64,000 nt of DNA from NCBI GenBank assembly GCA_022822665.1, contig JAJEAR010000082.1, positions 62,001 through 126,000 of the forward strand, in the 5' to 3' direction. Position 1 is the stretch's first letter, and every line of letters begins with the position of its first letter. The notes under the pieces are model-generated. The model was not told the DNA's origin. It saw only the letters and a program-made list of their open reading frames with translations, and ran no database searches. The stretch is from Alphaproteobacteria bacterium. Its GTDB lineage: Bacteria; Pseudomonadota; Alphaproteobacteria; Thalassobaculales; Thalassobaculaceae. Below are positions 8,459 to 17,362 of the stretch, one piece after another. A program made the position numbers and the translations under genes.

Positions 8459-9637
8459 ATGTCGCTTGACCTGACCGTTGCCGATACCCTGCCCGAGGAC
8501 CGCGACCGCGCGGTCCTGGTCGGGCGGGCGTGGCTTCCCGGCACGCCGGGCGGTCCGGCGGTCGTCACTGTTCGCGGCGACCGCGTGGTCGACATCACCG
8601 GCTGCGCCCCCACCTGCTCGGAACTGCTGAACCGGGGGTCGGCCTGTGCCGCGGTCAGCAGCGCCGCGGGCCGTGACATCGGCAGCCTCGCCGACATCCT
8701 CGCGACGTCCGTCCCGCCGGCGGCGGGCGGGGCGACGGCATCCCTGCTCGCTCCCGTCGACCTGCAGGCGGTGAAGGCCTGCGGTGTCACCTTCGCCGAC
8801 AGCATGCTGGAACGCGTGATCGAGGAGCGGGCCAAGGGCGACCCGTCGGCGGCGGACGGAATCCGCTCGGAACTGCGAGAGGCGATCGGGGTCGATCTCG
8901 GGGCCGTTGTCCCGGGTTCTTCCGAGGCGGCGCGGCTCAAGGACATGCTGGTCGAACGGGGCATGTGGTCGCAGTACCTGGAGGTGGGAATCGGTCCCGA
9001 CGCCGAGGTCTTTACCAAGGCGCAGCCGATGTCGGCCGTTGGCACCGGTGCCGAGATCGGCATCCATTCCGCGTCCTCGTGGAACAACCCGGAACCGGAG
9101 ATCGTGCTGGTGGTCAACGCCAGGGGCGAGACCGTCGGAGCGACGCTCGGCAACGACGTCAACCTCCGCGATGTCGAGGGACGCAGTGCCCTGTTGCTCG
9201 GCAAGGCGAAGGACAACAATGCCTCTGCCGCGATCGGACCGTTCATCCGGCTGTTCGACGACGACTACGGTATCGACGACGTGCGCTCGGCGGAACTCGC
9301 GTTGCGGGTCAGCGGGCCGGACGGGTTCGTGCTCGACGGCGCAAGCTCGATGTCCCGGATCAGCCGCGACCCGTTGGCGCTGGTGGCCGAGACCATCGGG
9401 GCGCACCACCAGTACCCGGACGGGGTGTGCCTGATGACCGGCACCCTGTTCTCGCCGACGAAGGACCGGGATGCGCCCGGAGGCGGGTTTACTCACAAGG
9501 TGGGCGACGTGGTCCGGATCTCGACGCCCCGGCTGGGCACGCTTGCCAACCGCGTGAACCACAGCGAGGCCGTCGCGCCGTGGACCTTCGGCACCGGCGC
9601 GCTGATGCGCAACCTGGCGGAACGCGGACTGCTGTAG
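8459..9637 (+). CDS. Fumarylacetoacetate hydrolase family protein, long form
   Basis: This 392-residue member has an extra N-terminal domain of about 100 residues before the FAH core. It belongs to the subgroup related to 2-dehydro-3-deoxy-D-arabinonate (pentonate) dehydratases. Core features seen are an EVGIGPDAEVFTK strand, NNPEPEIVLVVN with metal-binding glutamates, GNDVNLRDVEGRS, and LMTGTLFSP near the end. The neighbouring short FAH protein suggests two steps of one sugar-acid or aromatic-acid pathway. The last codons overlap a hairpin shared with the opposite acyl-CoA synthetase gene. Confidence 0.82.
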   Translation: MSLDLTVADTLPEDRDRAVLVGRAWLPGTPGGPAVVTVRGDRVVDITGCAPTCSELLNRGSACAAVSSAAGRDIGSLADILATSVPPAAGGATASLLAPVDLQAVKACGVTFADSMLERVIEERAKGDPSAADGIRSELREAIGVDLGAVVPGSSEAARLKDMLVERGMWSQYLEVGIGPDAEVFTKAQPMSAVGTGAEIGIHSASSWNNPEPEIVLVVNARGETVGATLGNDVNLRDVEGRSALLLGKAKDNNASAAIGPFIRLFDDDYGIDDVRSAELALRVSGPDGFVLDGASSMSRISRDPLALVAETIGAHHQYPDGVCLMTGTLFSPTKDRDAPGGGFTHKVGDVVRISTPRLGTLANRVNHSEAVAPWTFGTGALMRNLAERGLL

Positions 9638-9651
9638 GCGCTACAGCGTCC
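9626..9651. terminator. Hairpin containing both stop codons of two convergent genes
   Basis: Bases 9626-9637 (GGACTGCTGTAG) pair with 9641-9651 (CTACAGCGTCC) through 11 pairs, one of them G-T, with one bulged C and a GCG loop. The TAG of the FAH gene (9635-9637) and the TAG of the opposing synthetase (9643-9641) face each other at the top of the stem. A bidirectional terminator is likely, although no U-run follows. Confidence 0.5.
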
Positions 9652-11284
9652 GTGCGTGGTCACGCAGGGTGAACTTCTGCACCTTGCCGGTCGACGTTTT
9701 CGGCAGCGGGCCAAACACCACCGTTCGCGGTACCTTGAACCCCGCGAGCCCCGCGCGGCAGTGGCGGATGATGTCGTCCTCACTCGCGGCCATGTCGGGC
9801 TTGAGGGTCACGAACGCGCACGGGGTCTCGCCCCACTTCGCGTCGGGCCGGGCCACCACCGCCGCCTCCAGAACCGCCGGGTGGCGGAACAGCACGTCCT
9901 CGACCTCGATGGTGCTGATGTTCTCGCCGCCGGAAATGATGATGTCCTTCGAGCGGTCCCGGACCTCGATGTAGCCGGACGGGTGCATCACCGCGAGATC
10001 GCCGGTGTGGAACCAGCCGCCGCGGAACGCCTCCTCGGTGGCCGACGGGTTCCTGAGGTATCCCTTCATCACCACGTTGCCGCGCATGAAGATCTCGCCC
10101 ATGGTCTCGCCGTCGGACGGAACCGGTTCAAGGGTTTCGGGGTCCGCCACCATCAGGCCCTCGAGCACCGGGTAGCGCACACCCTGGCGCGCCTTGAGCC
10201 TGGCCTGTTCCGCCATCGGCAGGTCGTTCCACTCGTCGTGCCATTCGCAGATCGTGACCGGCCCGTAGACCTCGGTCAGCCCGTAGACGTGGGTGATGGA
10301 CACCCCGCGCTGTTCCATTCCCTCGATCACCGCGGCCGGAGGCGCGGCTCCGGCGGTCATCATCGCCAGGTCGTGATCAAAGGCGCGTACCTCCGAAGCC
10401 GGCGCATTCAGCAGCATGGTCATCACCACCGGTGCCCCGCACATGTGGGTGACCTTGTGCTCGGCGATCGCCTCGTAGATCGCCCCGGCCTCGACCCGGC
10501 GCAGGCAGACGTGGGTACCGCCGAGCGAGGTCACGGTCCACGGGAAACACCAGCCATTGCAGTGGAACATCGGCAGGGTCCACAGGTAGACCGGGTGTTT
10601 CTTCATCCCCCAGGTCAGGATGTTGGCCAGCGCATTCAGGTAGGCCCCGCGATGGTGATAGACCACACCCTTCGGGTTCCCGGTGGTGCCCGAGGTGTAG
10701 TTCAGCGCCAGCGACTCCCACTCGTTGGCGACCGGCCGCGGCACGTAGCCGGGATCCGCCGATGCCAGGAACTCCTCGTAGTCCATGGTCCCGAGCCGGT
10801 CGCCGCCCGGGCCTTCCGGATCATCGTAGTCGACGACCAGGATCTCGCGCCCGAGCTGTGCAAGGGCGTCGCGGATGACCGGCGCGTACTCGGTGTCGGT
10901 GATCAGAACCCTGGCACCGCCGTGTTCCAGGGTGAAGGCGATGGTCGCGGCGTCGAGCCGGGTGTTGAGTGCGTTGAGGATCGCCCCGGTCATCGGCACG
11001 CCGAAGGTTGCCTCGAAGGCCGGCGGCACGTTCGGCAGCATGACCGACACGGTATCTCCGGCGCCGATGCCGTGGTTCGCGAGCGCCGACGCCAGGTTCC
11101 GGCAGCGCTGCGCGGTCTCCGCCCAGGTCCAGCGCCCGGCGCCATGGATCACCGAGGTCCGGGTCGGGAACACCGCGGCGGTCCGCTCGAGGAAGGACAG
11201 CGGGGTGAGCGGAACATGGTTGGCCGCGTTCCTGTCGAGACCGGTCTCGAAGGGGTTTTCTGTCACTCCGACATCTCCAGACAT
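9641..11284 (-). CDS. Acyl-CoA synthetase (AMP-forming, medium/short-chain type)
   Basis: This 547-residue ANL-superfamily ligase activates a carboxylic acid to its CoA thioester through an acyl-adenylate. Visible core motifs are YTSGTTGNPKGV (ATP phosphate loop), YGLTEVYGP, the YIEVRDRSKDIIISGGENIS hinge and the C-terminal catalytic lysine in KTSTGKVQ. It resembles enzymes annotated as methylmercaptopropionate- or fatty-acyl-CoA ligases; chain specificity is not visible. It converges on the FAH operon with three bases between stop codons. Confidence 0.9.
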   Translation of the reverse strand: MSGDVGVTENPFETGLDRNAANHVPLTPLSFLERTAAVFPTRTSVIHGAGRWTWAETAQRCRNLASALANHGIGAGDTVSVMLPNVPPAFEATFGVPMTGAILNALNTRLDAATIAFTLEHGGARVLITDTEYAPVIRDALAQLGREILVVDYDDPEGPGGDRLGTMDYEEFLASADPGYVPRPVANEWESLALNYTSGTTGNPKGVVYHHRGAYLNALANILTWGMKKHPVYLWTLPMFHCNGWCFPWTVTSLGGTHVCLRRVEAGAIYEAIAEHKVTHMCGAPVVMTMLLNAPASEVRAFDHDLAMMTAGAAPPAAVIEGMEQRGVSITHVYGLTEVYGPVTICEWHDEWNDLPMAEQARLKARQGVRYPVLEGLMVADPETLEPVPSDGETMGEIFMRGNVVMKGYLRNPSATEEAFRGGWFHTGDLAVMHPSGYIEVRDRSKDIIISGGENISTIEVEDVLFRHPAVLEAAVVARPDAKWGETPCAFVTLKPDMAASEDDIIRHCRAGLAGFKVPRTVVFGPLPKTSTGKVQKFTLRDHARTL

Positions 11285-11433
11285 GAAGCCGGGTTCAGCC
11301 TATCCGCACCGCAATTCGGGTGCAATCGCACCCGCCGGTTCCCACTGGTTCCCGGGCGATTGCCGCGACCTGTCCTCGTCCGCTCACCCGCGGGTTCAAG
11401 CCGGTTCCCGCCATTCGCTGCTTCCGTCGTCGC

Positions 11434-12690
11434 TCAGTGTTCGCGCGCCCGTGCGAGCAGGGTGTAGCGCGCCCGGATGCGGGCGGCGTGTACCCGCGGC
11501 CATTCACCCGCCTCGAGCAGGTCGAGGAAGTCGTCGAGCACCATCGCGAAGTGGGCTTCGTGCGGCGTGTGGAACCGGTGCGGAATGACGATCTCGCACC
11601 CGGGTTCGGACGGGCGCTGCGACAGTCCGGGCATCCCCGCCTCCCGGGAGGCGAGCCACTCGGTGAGCCGGCGCCTGAAACCCGGTCCCGGAGTCCGTGG
11701 CGAGAGATGGAGTTCGCCCCGGAAACCGGTCTCGGGCCCGCGCCGTGCGATGAGCGTCGCCTCGCTGCCCGTGATCGTCGTGCGGTGGGCGTCGCCGCCT
11801 CCGTCCGGCTCGCGCTGGCCCCATTCGGCGCGTTGGCGCACCGGCACGCCCCGCAGCCGGTAGCGGATCTCGCCATTACACGCCAGCTGCAGCACCCCGT
11901 CCTCGATCCATGGCAGGAGGTCCGGCGGGAAGGCATCGAGCCCGGTACTGGCTCGGAAGAGCTCGACCGGCACCGGGGTGGCCCAGCGGCGCGCACTCTC
12001 GATCGCGTAGTCGCGATCGAACACGAGGCCGTCGCCGTCACCGATGACCCACTGGGCCTGGTCGGCCATGTGTGACTGGATGTCGACGAGGCCGTCACCC
12101 TGGATGCGGGTGTCATAGTACCAGGCGGGCCGGCGCAGCGGCTCGCCGTTGACCAGCTTGAGCAGGTGGTGGACTGACTGGATGTCGATCGCGGGCTCGC
12201 CGGAACTCCCCTCGAGACTGCCGAACAGGTCCGGATCGGTTGCGACCTCGTATGCAAGCCGTGCCACCACCTCGTGGCGAAAGGTCATGATGTCGATCGC
12301 GAGCGGCCAGCCGGCGGTTACCTGCCCGAGGTGGCCGAGTGCGGCGCTCTCCGTGAGCCAGGGCTTGTCGGCCAGCACGTGCAGCCCTGCCGCGTGCAGC
12401 CGCGCGATGGTGCCGAGCTTGGGCCGTGTGCGCCCGGCGAGGATGACGGTAGCGCCCGGCCGCTCCTCGACCAGTTCCCGTTCCGGGTCGGCCGATTCGT
12501 GCACCTTCACGGTCCAGGCTGTGGGCTGTTCCGCGCGCCGGTTGAACGAGGCGACCAGGTCGAGGAAGGCATCGCGCTCCGCGCCCGCGCGGGCGTAGAG
12601 ATGCACGGTCGGGTCGACGCGCGGGTTCTGCGTTCGCAGGGTCAGCGCGGCATGAAAGTGGCCGGGCTCGAGAAACACGAGTGTGTGCAT
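11434..12690 (-). CDS. Putative oxidoreductase, Gfo/Idh/MocA-related, with atypical N-terminus
   Basis: The 418-residue protein resembles the Gfo/Idh/MocA dehydrogenase group: a Rossmann-like N-terminal half with LHVLADKPW (the family's EKP-like lysine-proline element) and a C-terminal half with an IDIQSVHHLLKL segment and a YYDTRIQGDGLVDIQSHMADQ block. The start MHTLVFLEPGHFHAAL replaces the usual GxGxxG with EPGHFH, so NAD(P) binding may be altered. The ATG at 12690 begins that strand; upstream open sequence is arginine-rich and unlikely to be coding. It is divergent from anmK across 176 bases. Substrate unknown. Confidence 0.72.
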   Translation of the reverse strand: MHTLVFLEPGHFHAALTLRTQNPRVDPTVHLYARAGAERDAFLDLVASFNRRAEQPTAWTVKVHESADPERELVEERPGATVILAGRTRPKLGTIARLHAAGLHVLADKPWLTESAALGHLGQVTAGWPLAIDIMTFRHEVVARLAYEVATDPDLFGSLEGSSGEPAIDIQSVHHLLKLVNGEPLRRPAWYYDTRIQGDGLVDIQSHMADQAQWVIGDGDGLVFDRDYAIESARRWATPVPVELFRASTGLDAFPPDLLPWIEDGVLQLACNGEIRYRLRGVPVRQRAEWGQREPDGGGDAHRTTITGSEATLIARRGPETGFRGELHLSPRTPGPGFRRRLTEWLASREAGMPGLSQRPSEPGCEIVIPHRFHTPHEAHFAMVLDDFLDLLEAGEWPRVHAARIRARYTLLARAREH

Positions 12691-12866
12691 GGCAACCACC
12701 GGTCGGAAGGACGACGCACGCCGCCCGCGGGCCGGTGCGTTCCGTCCTGCATGCTGCGCGCCTGAACCCGCCGGAGACAAGCGCATTGTGCCCGCCCTTC
12801 GATGCTGTGCAACCGGGGTGCGATGCCATAGGCTCGCGCCCTGTTCATCCACCCTCCGGCGGATCC

Positions 12867-13988
12867 ATGACAGCGCAGGTCACCACGGCAATCGGCCTGA
12901 TGAGCGGCACCTCGATGGATGGTGTCGACGCGGCCCTGCTCGTGACCGACGGGCGCGACGTGGTGCGGCCCGGTGCGGCGGTGTCGGTTCCCTATCCGCC
13001 GCAGTTCCGCTCCCGTCTTCGCGACCTGATCGACGGCGCCGGTGACAGGGACCGGGTAAGGCTGGACCTGACCCGCCGGCACGCCGACGCTGTCCGGCAG
13101 GTGCTGGCGGCGGGCGGACTGGCGCCGGGCGATGTCGAGGTGATCGGGTTTCACGGCCACACGATCAGCCACGCGCCCGAGAGAGGCATGACCGACCAAC
13201 TCGGTGACGGGGCGCTGCTCGCTGAACTCACGGGCATCGACGTGGTTCATGACCTGCGCGGCGCCGATGTCGCCGCCGGCGGGCAGGGGGCGCCGCTGGC
13301 CCCGGTCTACCACCGGGCCCTGCTTGCCGGAACGGCGCTGCCGGTTGCGGTGCTGAATGTCGGCGGCGTGGCCAACGTGACCTGGATCGGGCCGGGCGAG
13401 GGGGAACTGCTGGGATTCGATACCGGTCCCGGCAACGGCCTGATCGATGACTGGGTGAGGGCCCGGACCGGCGCCGATTTTGACGAGGACGGCCAAATGG
13501 CAGCGCGCGGGCGGGTCGACGAGGCGCTGGTGGGGCGGTTCATGCGGGAACCGTACCTGGCGCTCCCGCCGCCGAAGTCGCTTGACCGCAACACCTTCGC
13601 GGGTCAGGCGCGCGCTCTGATGGACGGGGTATCGCCCGAGGACGGTGCCGCCACCCTGACCGCGATCACGGCCGAGGCGGCCGCGCGTGCCCGCGACCAT
13701 CTTCCGTCGCTGCCCGGTACCTGGGTGGTGGTGGGCGGCGGCAGGCGCAACTCCATGCTGATGGAAGAACTGCGCCGGCGCCTCGGGGTCCGGGTCGTGC
13801 CCGGCGAGGCGGCGGGACTCGACGGTGACGGCCTCGAAGCACAGGCCTTCGCCTACCTGGCCGTGCGCTCGCTCCGCAGCCTGCCGATCAGCTATCCGGG
13901 TGTCACCGGAGTTCCGCAACCCATGACCGGGGGCATCCTCGCCAAGGCCGCCGCCGGGGTCCGACAGGCGGGAGGGAGCGCGCCGTGA
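12867..13988 (+). CDS. anmK: Anhydro-N-acetylmuramic acid kinase
   Basis: AnmK phosphorylates and opens 1,6-anhydro-MurNAc to MurNAc-6-phosphate in peptidoglycan recycling. The 373-residue length is standard. Clear motifs are GLMSGTSMDGVDAAL at residues 10-24 (phosphate-binding loop), GFHGHTISH near 94, a DLRGADVAAGGQGAPL block and LGFDTGPGNGLID. The ATG at 12867 places the GTSMDG loop at the usual distance from the start. The next gene overlaps by four bases (GTGA). Confidence 0.96.
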   Translation: MTAQVTTAIGLMSGTSMDGVDAALLVTDGRDVVRPGAAVSVPYPPQFRSRLRDLIDGAGDRDRVRLDLTRRHADAVRQVLAAGGLAPGDVEVIGFHGHTISHAPERGMTDQLGDGALLAELTGIDVVHDLRGADVAAGGQGAPLAPVYHRALLAGTALPVAVLNVGGVANVTWIGPGEGELLGFDTGPGNGLIDDWVRARTGADFDEDGQMAARGRVDEALVGRFMREPYLALPPPKSLDRNTFAGQARALMDGVSPEDGAATLTAITAEAAARARDHLPSLPGTWVVVGGGRRNSMLMEELRRRLGVRVVPGEAAGLDGDGLEAQAFAYLAVRSLRSLPISYPGVTGVPQPMTGGILAKAAAGVRQAGGSAP

Positions 13989-15028
13989 AAACCAGCATCT
14001 CCATCGGCGGTGCAGCGGCAACCGGCGAGAACTGGGAAGGAACGGTCTCCTACGTGCTGGAAGCGGAGCGGCTGGGCGTCGATCACGTGTGGTCGGCCGA
14101 GGCCTGGGGACAGGACGCGGCGACACCCCTGGCGGCACTGGCGCCGCTCACCTCCCGCATCATCCTGGGGACCGGCATCATGCAGGTCACGGCACGCGCA
14201 CCGGCGATGACAGCCATGACCGCGCTCAGCCTTGATCGCCTGACCGGGGGCCGGTTCATCCTCGGACTGGGCGTGAGCGGTCCGCAGGTGGTGGAGGGGC
14301 TGCACGGTGTCCGGTTTTCCCGGCCGCTCGAACGGTTGCGGGAGACGCTCGACGTGCTGGCGCTGGCTTTCTCCGGCGAGAGGATATCCTTCTCCGGCCG
14401 GCAGTTGCGGTTTCCCCTGCCGGGCGGGGAAGGCAAGGCGATCGCGCTGGCCATGCCCCCGCGGCCCGCCCTGCCGATCTACCTCGCAACCCTGGGCGAA
14501 CGCAGCCTCGAACTCACGGGCGAGCGGGCGCAGGGCTGGCTCGGTACCTGTTTCGTTCCCGAGCGCGCCGACGTCTTCTGCGACGCGCTCCGGCGTGGCG
14601 CGGCCCGGGCCGGCCGGTCGCTCGACGCGCTGGACCTGCAGGCGGGCGGCCGGCTGTGGATCACCGACGATGTCGAGGCCGCGGTGGCGGCGCTCAGGCC
14701 CGAGCTTGCCTTCCGGCTCGGCGCCATGGGATCGGCAACCACCAACTTCTACAACGACGCGTTCCGTCGCGCCGGGTGGGAGGAGGAATGCCATCGGGTC
14801 CGCAGCCTGTGGATCGATCGCCGCCGCAAGGAGGCGATCGAGGCGGTCCCCGACAACCTGGTGCTCAGGAGCAACCTGCTCGGGCCGCCTGCCATGATCC
14901 GCGAACGGCTCGCCGTCTACCGCCGGGCCGGCGTGACGACCCTGCGGCTCGACCCTGTGCCCGGGGACCTGCCCGGCAGGCTCGACCAGCTCGGTCAGCT
15001 GCTCGACCTGCTGCGCGACACGGACTGA
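13985..15028 (+). CDS. LLM-class flavin-dependent oxidoreductase
   Basis: This 347-residue protein is a bacterial-luciferase-like TIM-barrel monooxygenase or F420-dependent enzyme. The ERLGVDHVWSAEAWG strand, TSRIILGTGIMQVTARAPAM and RFILGLGVSGP blocks are typical. It starts with GTG inside the anmK stop (four-base overlap), so it is translationally coupled to anmK. A second LLM gene follows after 28 nt. Whether FMN or F420 is the cofactor cannot be told here. Confidence 0.85.
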   Translation: MKTSISIGGAAATGENWEGTVSYVLEAERLGVDHVWSAEAWGQDAATPLAALAPLTSRIILGTGIMQVTARAPAMTAMTALSLDRLTGGRFILGLGVSGPQVVEGLHGVRFSRPLERLRETLDVLALAFSGERISFSGRQLRFPLPGGEGKAIALAMPPRPALPIYLATLGERSLELTGERAQGWLGTCFVPERADVFCDALRRGAARAGRSLDALDLQAGGRLWITDDVEAAVAALRPELAFRLGAMGSATTNFYNDAFRRAGWEEECHRVRSLWIDRRRKEAIEAVPDNLVLRSNLLGPPAMIRERLAVYRRAGVTTLRLDPVPGDLPGRLDQLGQLLDLLRDTD

Positions 15029-15056
15029 ACCGCGGACCCGCGACCGGAGAGACGCC

Positions 15057-15962
15057 ATGACCATGCCAGCCCTCAGCCTGACCGCGGTTCCGGGCCGTCG
15101 GCGCCGCACGCTCGAACTGGCGGGCGAGATCGAACGCCGCGGCTTTGCCGGTCTGTGGGTGCCGAGCCCGTTCGCCGGACTGAGCCTGTGCCATGCGCTC
15201 GCCCATGTCACCGAACGCCTGACCTTCGCCACCTCGATCGCGCCGATCTACTTCCAGCCGGTGGACGAGTTCGCCCAGTCCGCGGGCTTCCTGCACGAGG
15301 TGTCGGGCGGACGGTTCCGGTTCGGCATCGGCGTTTCGCACCAGTCCACCCACAGGCGCCTCGGGCTCAGTCCCGGACGGCCGCTCGAGGACATGCGTGG
15401 CTTCGTCGACCGGCTGCGCGCCGTTCCGCGCACCGGCGGCCTGCCTCCGGTGGTGCTTGCCGCGATGCGCCCGCGGATGATCGCCCTGGCGGGTGAGATC
15501 GCTGACGGGGTCGTGTTTGCCAACGCCTGCCGCAGCCGGATCGCGGCCTCGCTCAAAGCCCTGCCTTCCGCGGTGCGGGAAGACCCGGGATACGAGGTCG
15601 CCTGCATGACGCCGACCTGTGTCAGCGAGGATCTCGAGGCGGCCCGCGCCGTCAATCGCCGGACCCTGTCGCGCTATGCCCGGCTGCCGTACTACCGGGC
15701 GTACTGGCGCGAGGCCGGATACGCCGAGGAAATGGACGAGGTCGAGCGGGTCCTTGACCGGGACGACGCGGCGCTCGCAGCCAGGCTGTCCGACCGCTGG
15801 CTCGACGACACCACCCTGGCCGGCCCGCCCGGGCGGATCAGAAAAGGCGTGGAAGAACTCGTCGAGGCGGGTGTCAGGACCCCGATCCTGGTGCCCTCGT
15901 CGGCCGCCGGCAACCAGATGACGGCGTTCGCGGAGGTGTTCGGGATCTACGCGCCGGCGTGA
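15057..15962 (+). CDS. LLM-class flavin-dependent oxidoreductase, second paralogue
   Basis: The 301-residue protein is another luciferase-like monooxygenase, shorter and clearly divergent from its neighbour. It shows the N-terminal [16 protein letters not shown] strand, [24 protein letters not shown] and a C-terminal PILVPSS strand. A GGAGAG ribosome site precedes the ATG. Together with the preceding gene it could form a two-component oxidation step, but no flavin reductase is nearby. It ends 77 nt before tyrS. Confidence 0.82.
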   Translation: MTMPALSLTAVPGRRRRTLELAGEIERRGFAGLWVPSPFAGLSLCHALAHVTERLTFATSIAPIYFQPVDEFAQSAGFLHEVSGGRFRFGIGVSHQSTHRRLGLSPGRPLEDMRGFVDRLRAVPRTGGLPPVVLAAMRPRMIALAGEIADGVVFANACRSRIAASLKALPSAVREDPGYEVACMTPTCVSEDLEAARAVNRRTLSRYARLPYYRAYWREAGYAEEMDEVERVLDRDDAALAARLSDRWLDDTTLAGPPGRIRKGVEELVEAGVRTPILVPSSAAGNQMTAFAEVFGIYAPA

Positions 15963-16039
15963 CCGGCCGTGTTGAGAGGCCCGGAGGAGCATGCTACACC
16001 CGCGGCTTCCCAGGCCCGGGCGACCCGGAGTGCATCCCG

Positions 16040-17299
16040 ATGACCGAATTCACCTCGTCGTTCATGCGGACAATGAGCGAACGCGGGTTCATTCACCAGG
16101 CAACCGATGCCGGCGGCCTCGATGAGCTGATGAACAACAAGGTCGTGACGGCCTATATCGGCTTCGACTGCACCGCCGACAGCCTGCACGTCGGCAGCCT
16201 GCTGCAGATCATGATGTTGCGGCACCTGCAGCGCTGCGGTCACCGCCCGATCGTGCTCATGGGCGGCGGAACCACCAAGGTCGGCGACCCGTCCGGGCGC
16301 GATGACGCCCGGCAGCTGCTGAGCGACGAGGACATCGAGCGCAACAAGGCGGGTATCCGGCGCATTTTCGAGCGCTACGTCACCTTCGGCGACGGTCCGA
16401 CCGATGCCGTCATGTGCGACAATGACGAATGGCTCTCGACGCTGCGCTACATCCCGTTCCTGCGCAAGGTCGGCCGGTATTTTTCCGTCAACCGCATGCT
16501 GTCCTTCGACAGCGTGAAGCTCAGGCTGGAGCGCGAACAGCCGCTGTCGTTCCTCGAGTTCAACTACATGATCCTGCAGGCGTACGACTTTCTGGAGCTG
16601 CGGCGCCGCTACGGGTGCGAACTGCAGATGGGCGGATCGGACCAGTGGGGCAATATCGTCAACGGCGTCGAACTGGCGCGGCGCATCGACCGGCAGGCCA
16701 TCCACGGCCTGACGTCGCCGCTGATCACCACGGCGTCGGGCGCGAAGATGGGCAAGACGGCCCAGGGCGCGATCTGGCTCAACGCCGAACGACTGAGCCC
16801 CTATGACTTCTGGCAGTTCTGGCGCAACACCGAGGACGGTGACGTGGGCCGGTTCCTGCGGCTGTTTACCGATCTCCCGCTGGAGGAGACCCGGCGGCTT
16901 GCGGCACTCGAGGGCCGGGAGCTCAATGACGCCAAGAAGGTCCTGGCTGACGAGGTGACCGGGCTGTGTCACGGCTCCGGGGCGGCGCAGGCCGCGGCCG
17001 AGACCGCCCGCAGGACGTTCGAGGAAGGCGGCAGGGGCGGAGATCTGCCGAGCCTGCCGGTCGAGCGCCGGGACCTGGAAGACGGACTGTGGGTCGTGGA
17101 AGCCCTGCGGCGCAGCGGACTGGTCGCGTCCAACGGGGAGGGGCGCAGGCTGATCAGGAACGGCGGTGCGCGGATCAACGACGTGGTGGTGAGCAGCGAG
17201 GACTACCGGGTCGGTCTCGCGGATCTTGATGCCGAGGGAATCGTCAAGCTGTCGTCGGGACGCAAGCGCCACGCCCTGCTGCGTGCCGGCCTGGTATAG
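16040..17299 (+). CDS. tyrS: Tyrosine--tRNA ligase
   Basis: TyrS charges tRNA-Tyr. The 419-residue protein shows the class I signature HVGS at residues 50-53 (the HIGH equivalent), the KMGKT loop (KMSKS equivalent) shortly after the ITTASGAK sequence, and a C-terminal S4-type RNA-binding domain with [13 protein letters not shown]. The ATG at 16040 follows CCGGAG by nine bases; the frame is open farther upstream but lacks family sequence there. It is the last gene of the core block before the accessory region. Confidence 0.97.
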   Translation: MTEFTSSFMRTMSERGFIHQATDAGGLDELMNNKVVTAYIGFDCTADSLHVGSLLQIMMLRHLQRCGHRPIVLMGGGTTKVGDPSGRDDARQLLSDEDIERNKAGIRRIFERYVTFGDGPTDAVMCDNDEWLSTLRYIPFLRKVGRYFSVNRMLSFDSVKLRLEREQPLSFLEFNYMILQAYDFLELRRRYGCELQMGGSDQWGNIVNGVELARRIDRQAIHGLTSPLITTASGAKMGKTAQGAIWLNAERLSPYDFWQFWRNTEDGDVGRFLRLFTDLPLEETRRLAALEGRELNDAKKVLADEVTGLCHGSGAAQAAAETARRTFEEGGRGGDLPSLPVERRDLEDGLWVVEALRRSGLVASNGEGRRLIRNGGARINDVVVSSEDYRVGLADLDAEGIVKLSSGRKRHALLRAGLV

Positions 17300-17306
17300 G
17301 CCTGGA

Positions 17307-17335
17307 CGGGGTTGGAGCACTTCGGCGCGACCCCG
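17307..17335. terminator. Hairpin between convergent tyrS and ATPase gene
   Basis: CGGGGTTG (17307-17314) pairs with CGACCCCG (17328-17335) over eight pairs with a 13-base loop, seven bases after the tyrS stop. It lies in the 63-base gap between two convergent genes and could end transcription of both; no U-run is present. Confidence 0.4.
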
Positions 17336-17362
17336 GATTGCCCGCTGTCCGCATTCGGCCCT

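Noticed and set aside
7511-9562. A 683-codon open frame on the minus strand opposite the two FAH genes
   Set aside because: It mirrors the third-position GC bias of the genuine plus-strand genes, has a His/Arg/Asp-rich translation without any domain, and covers two convincing genes.
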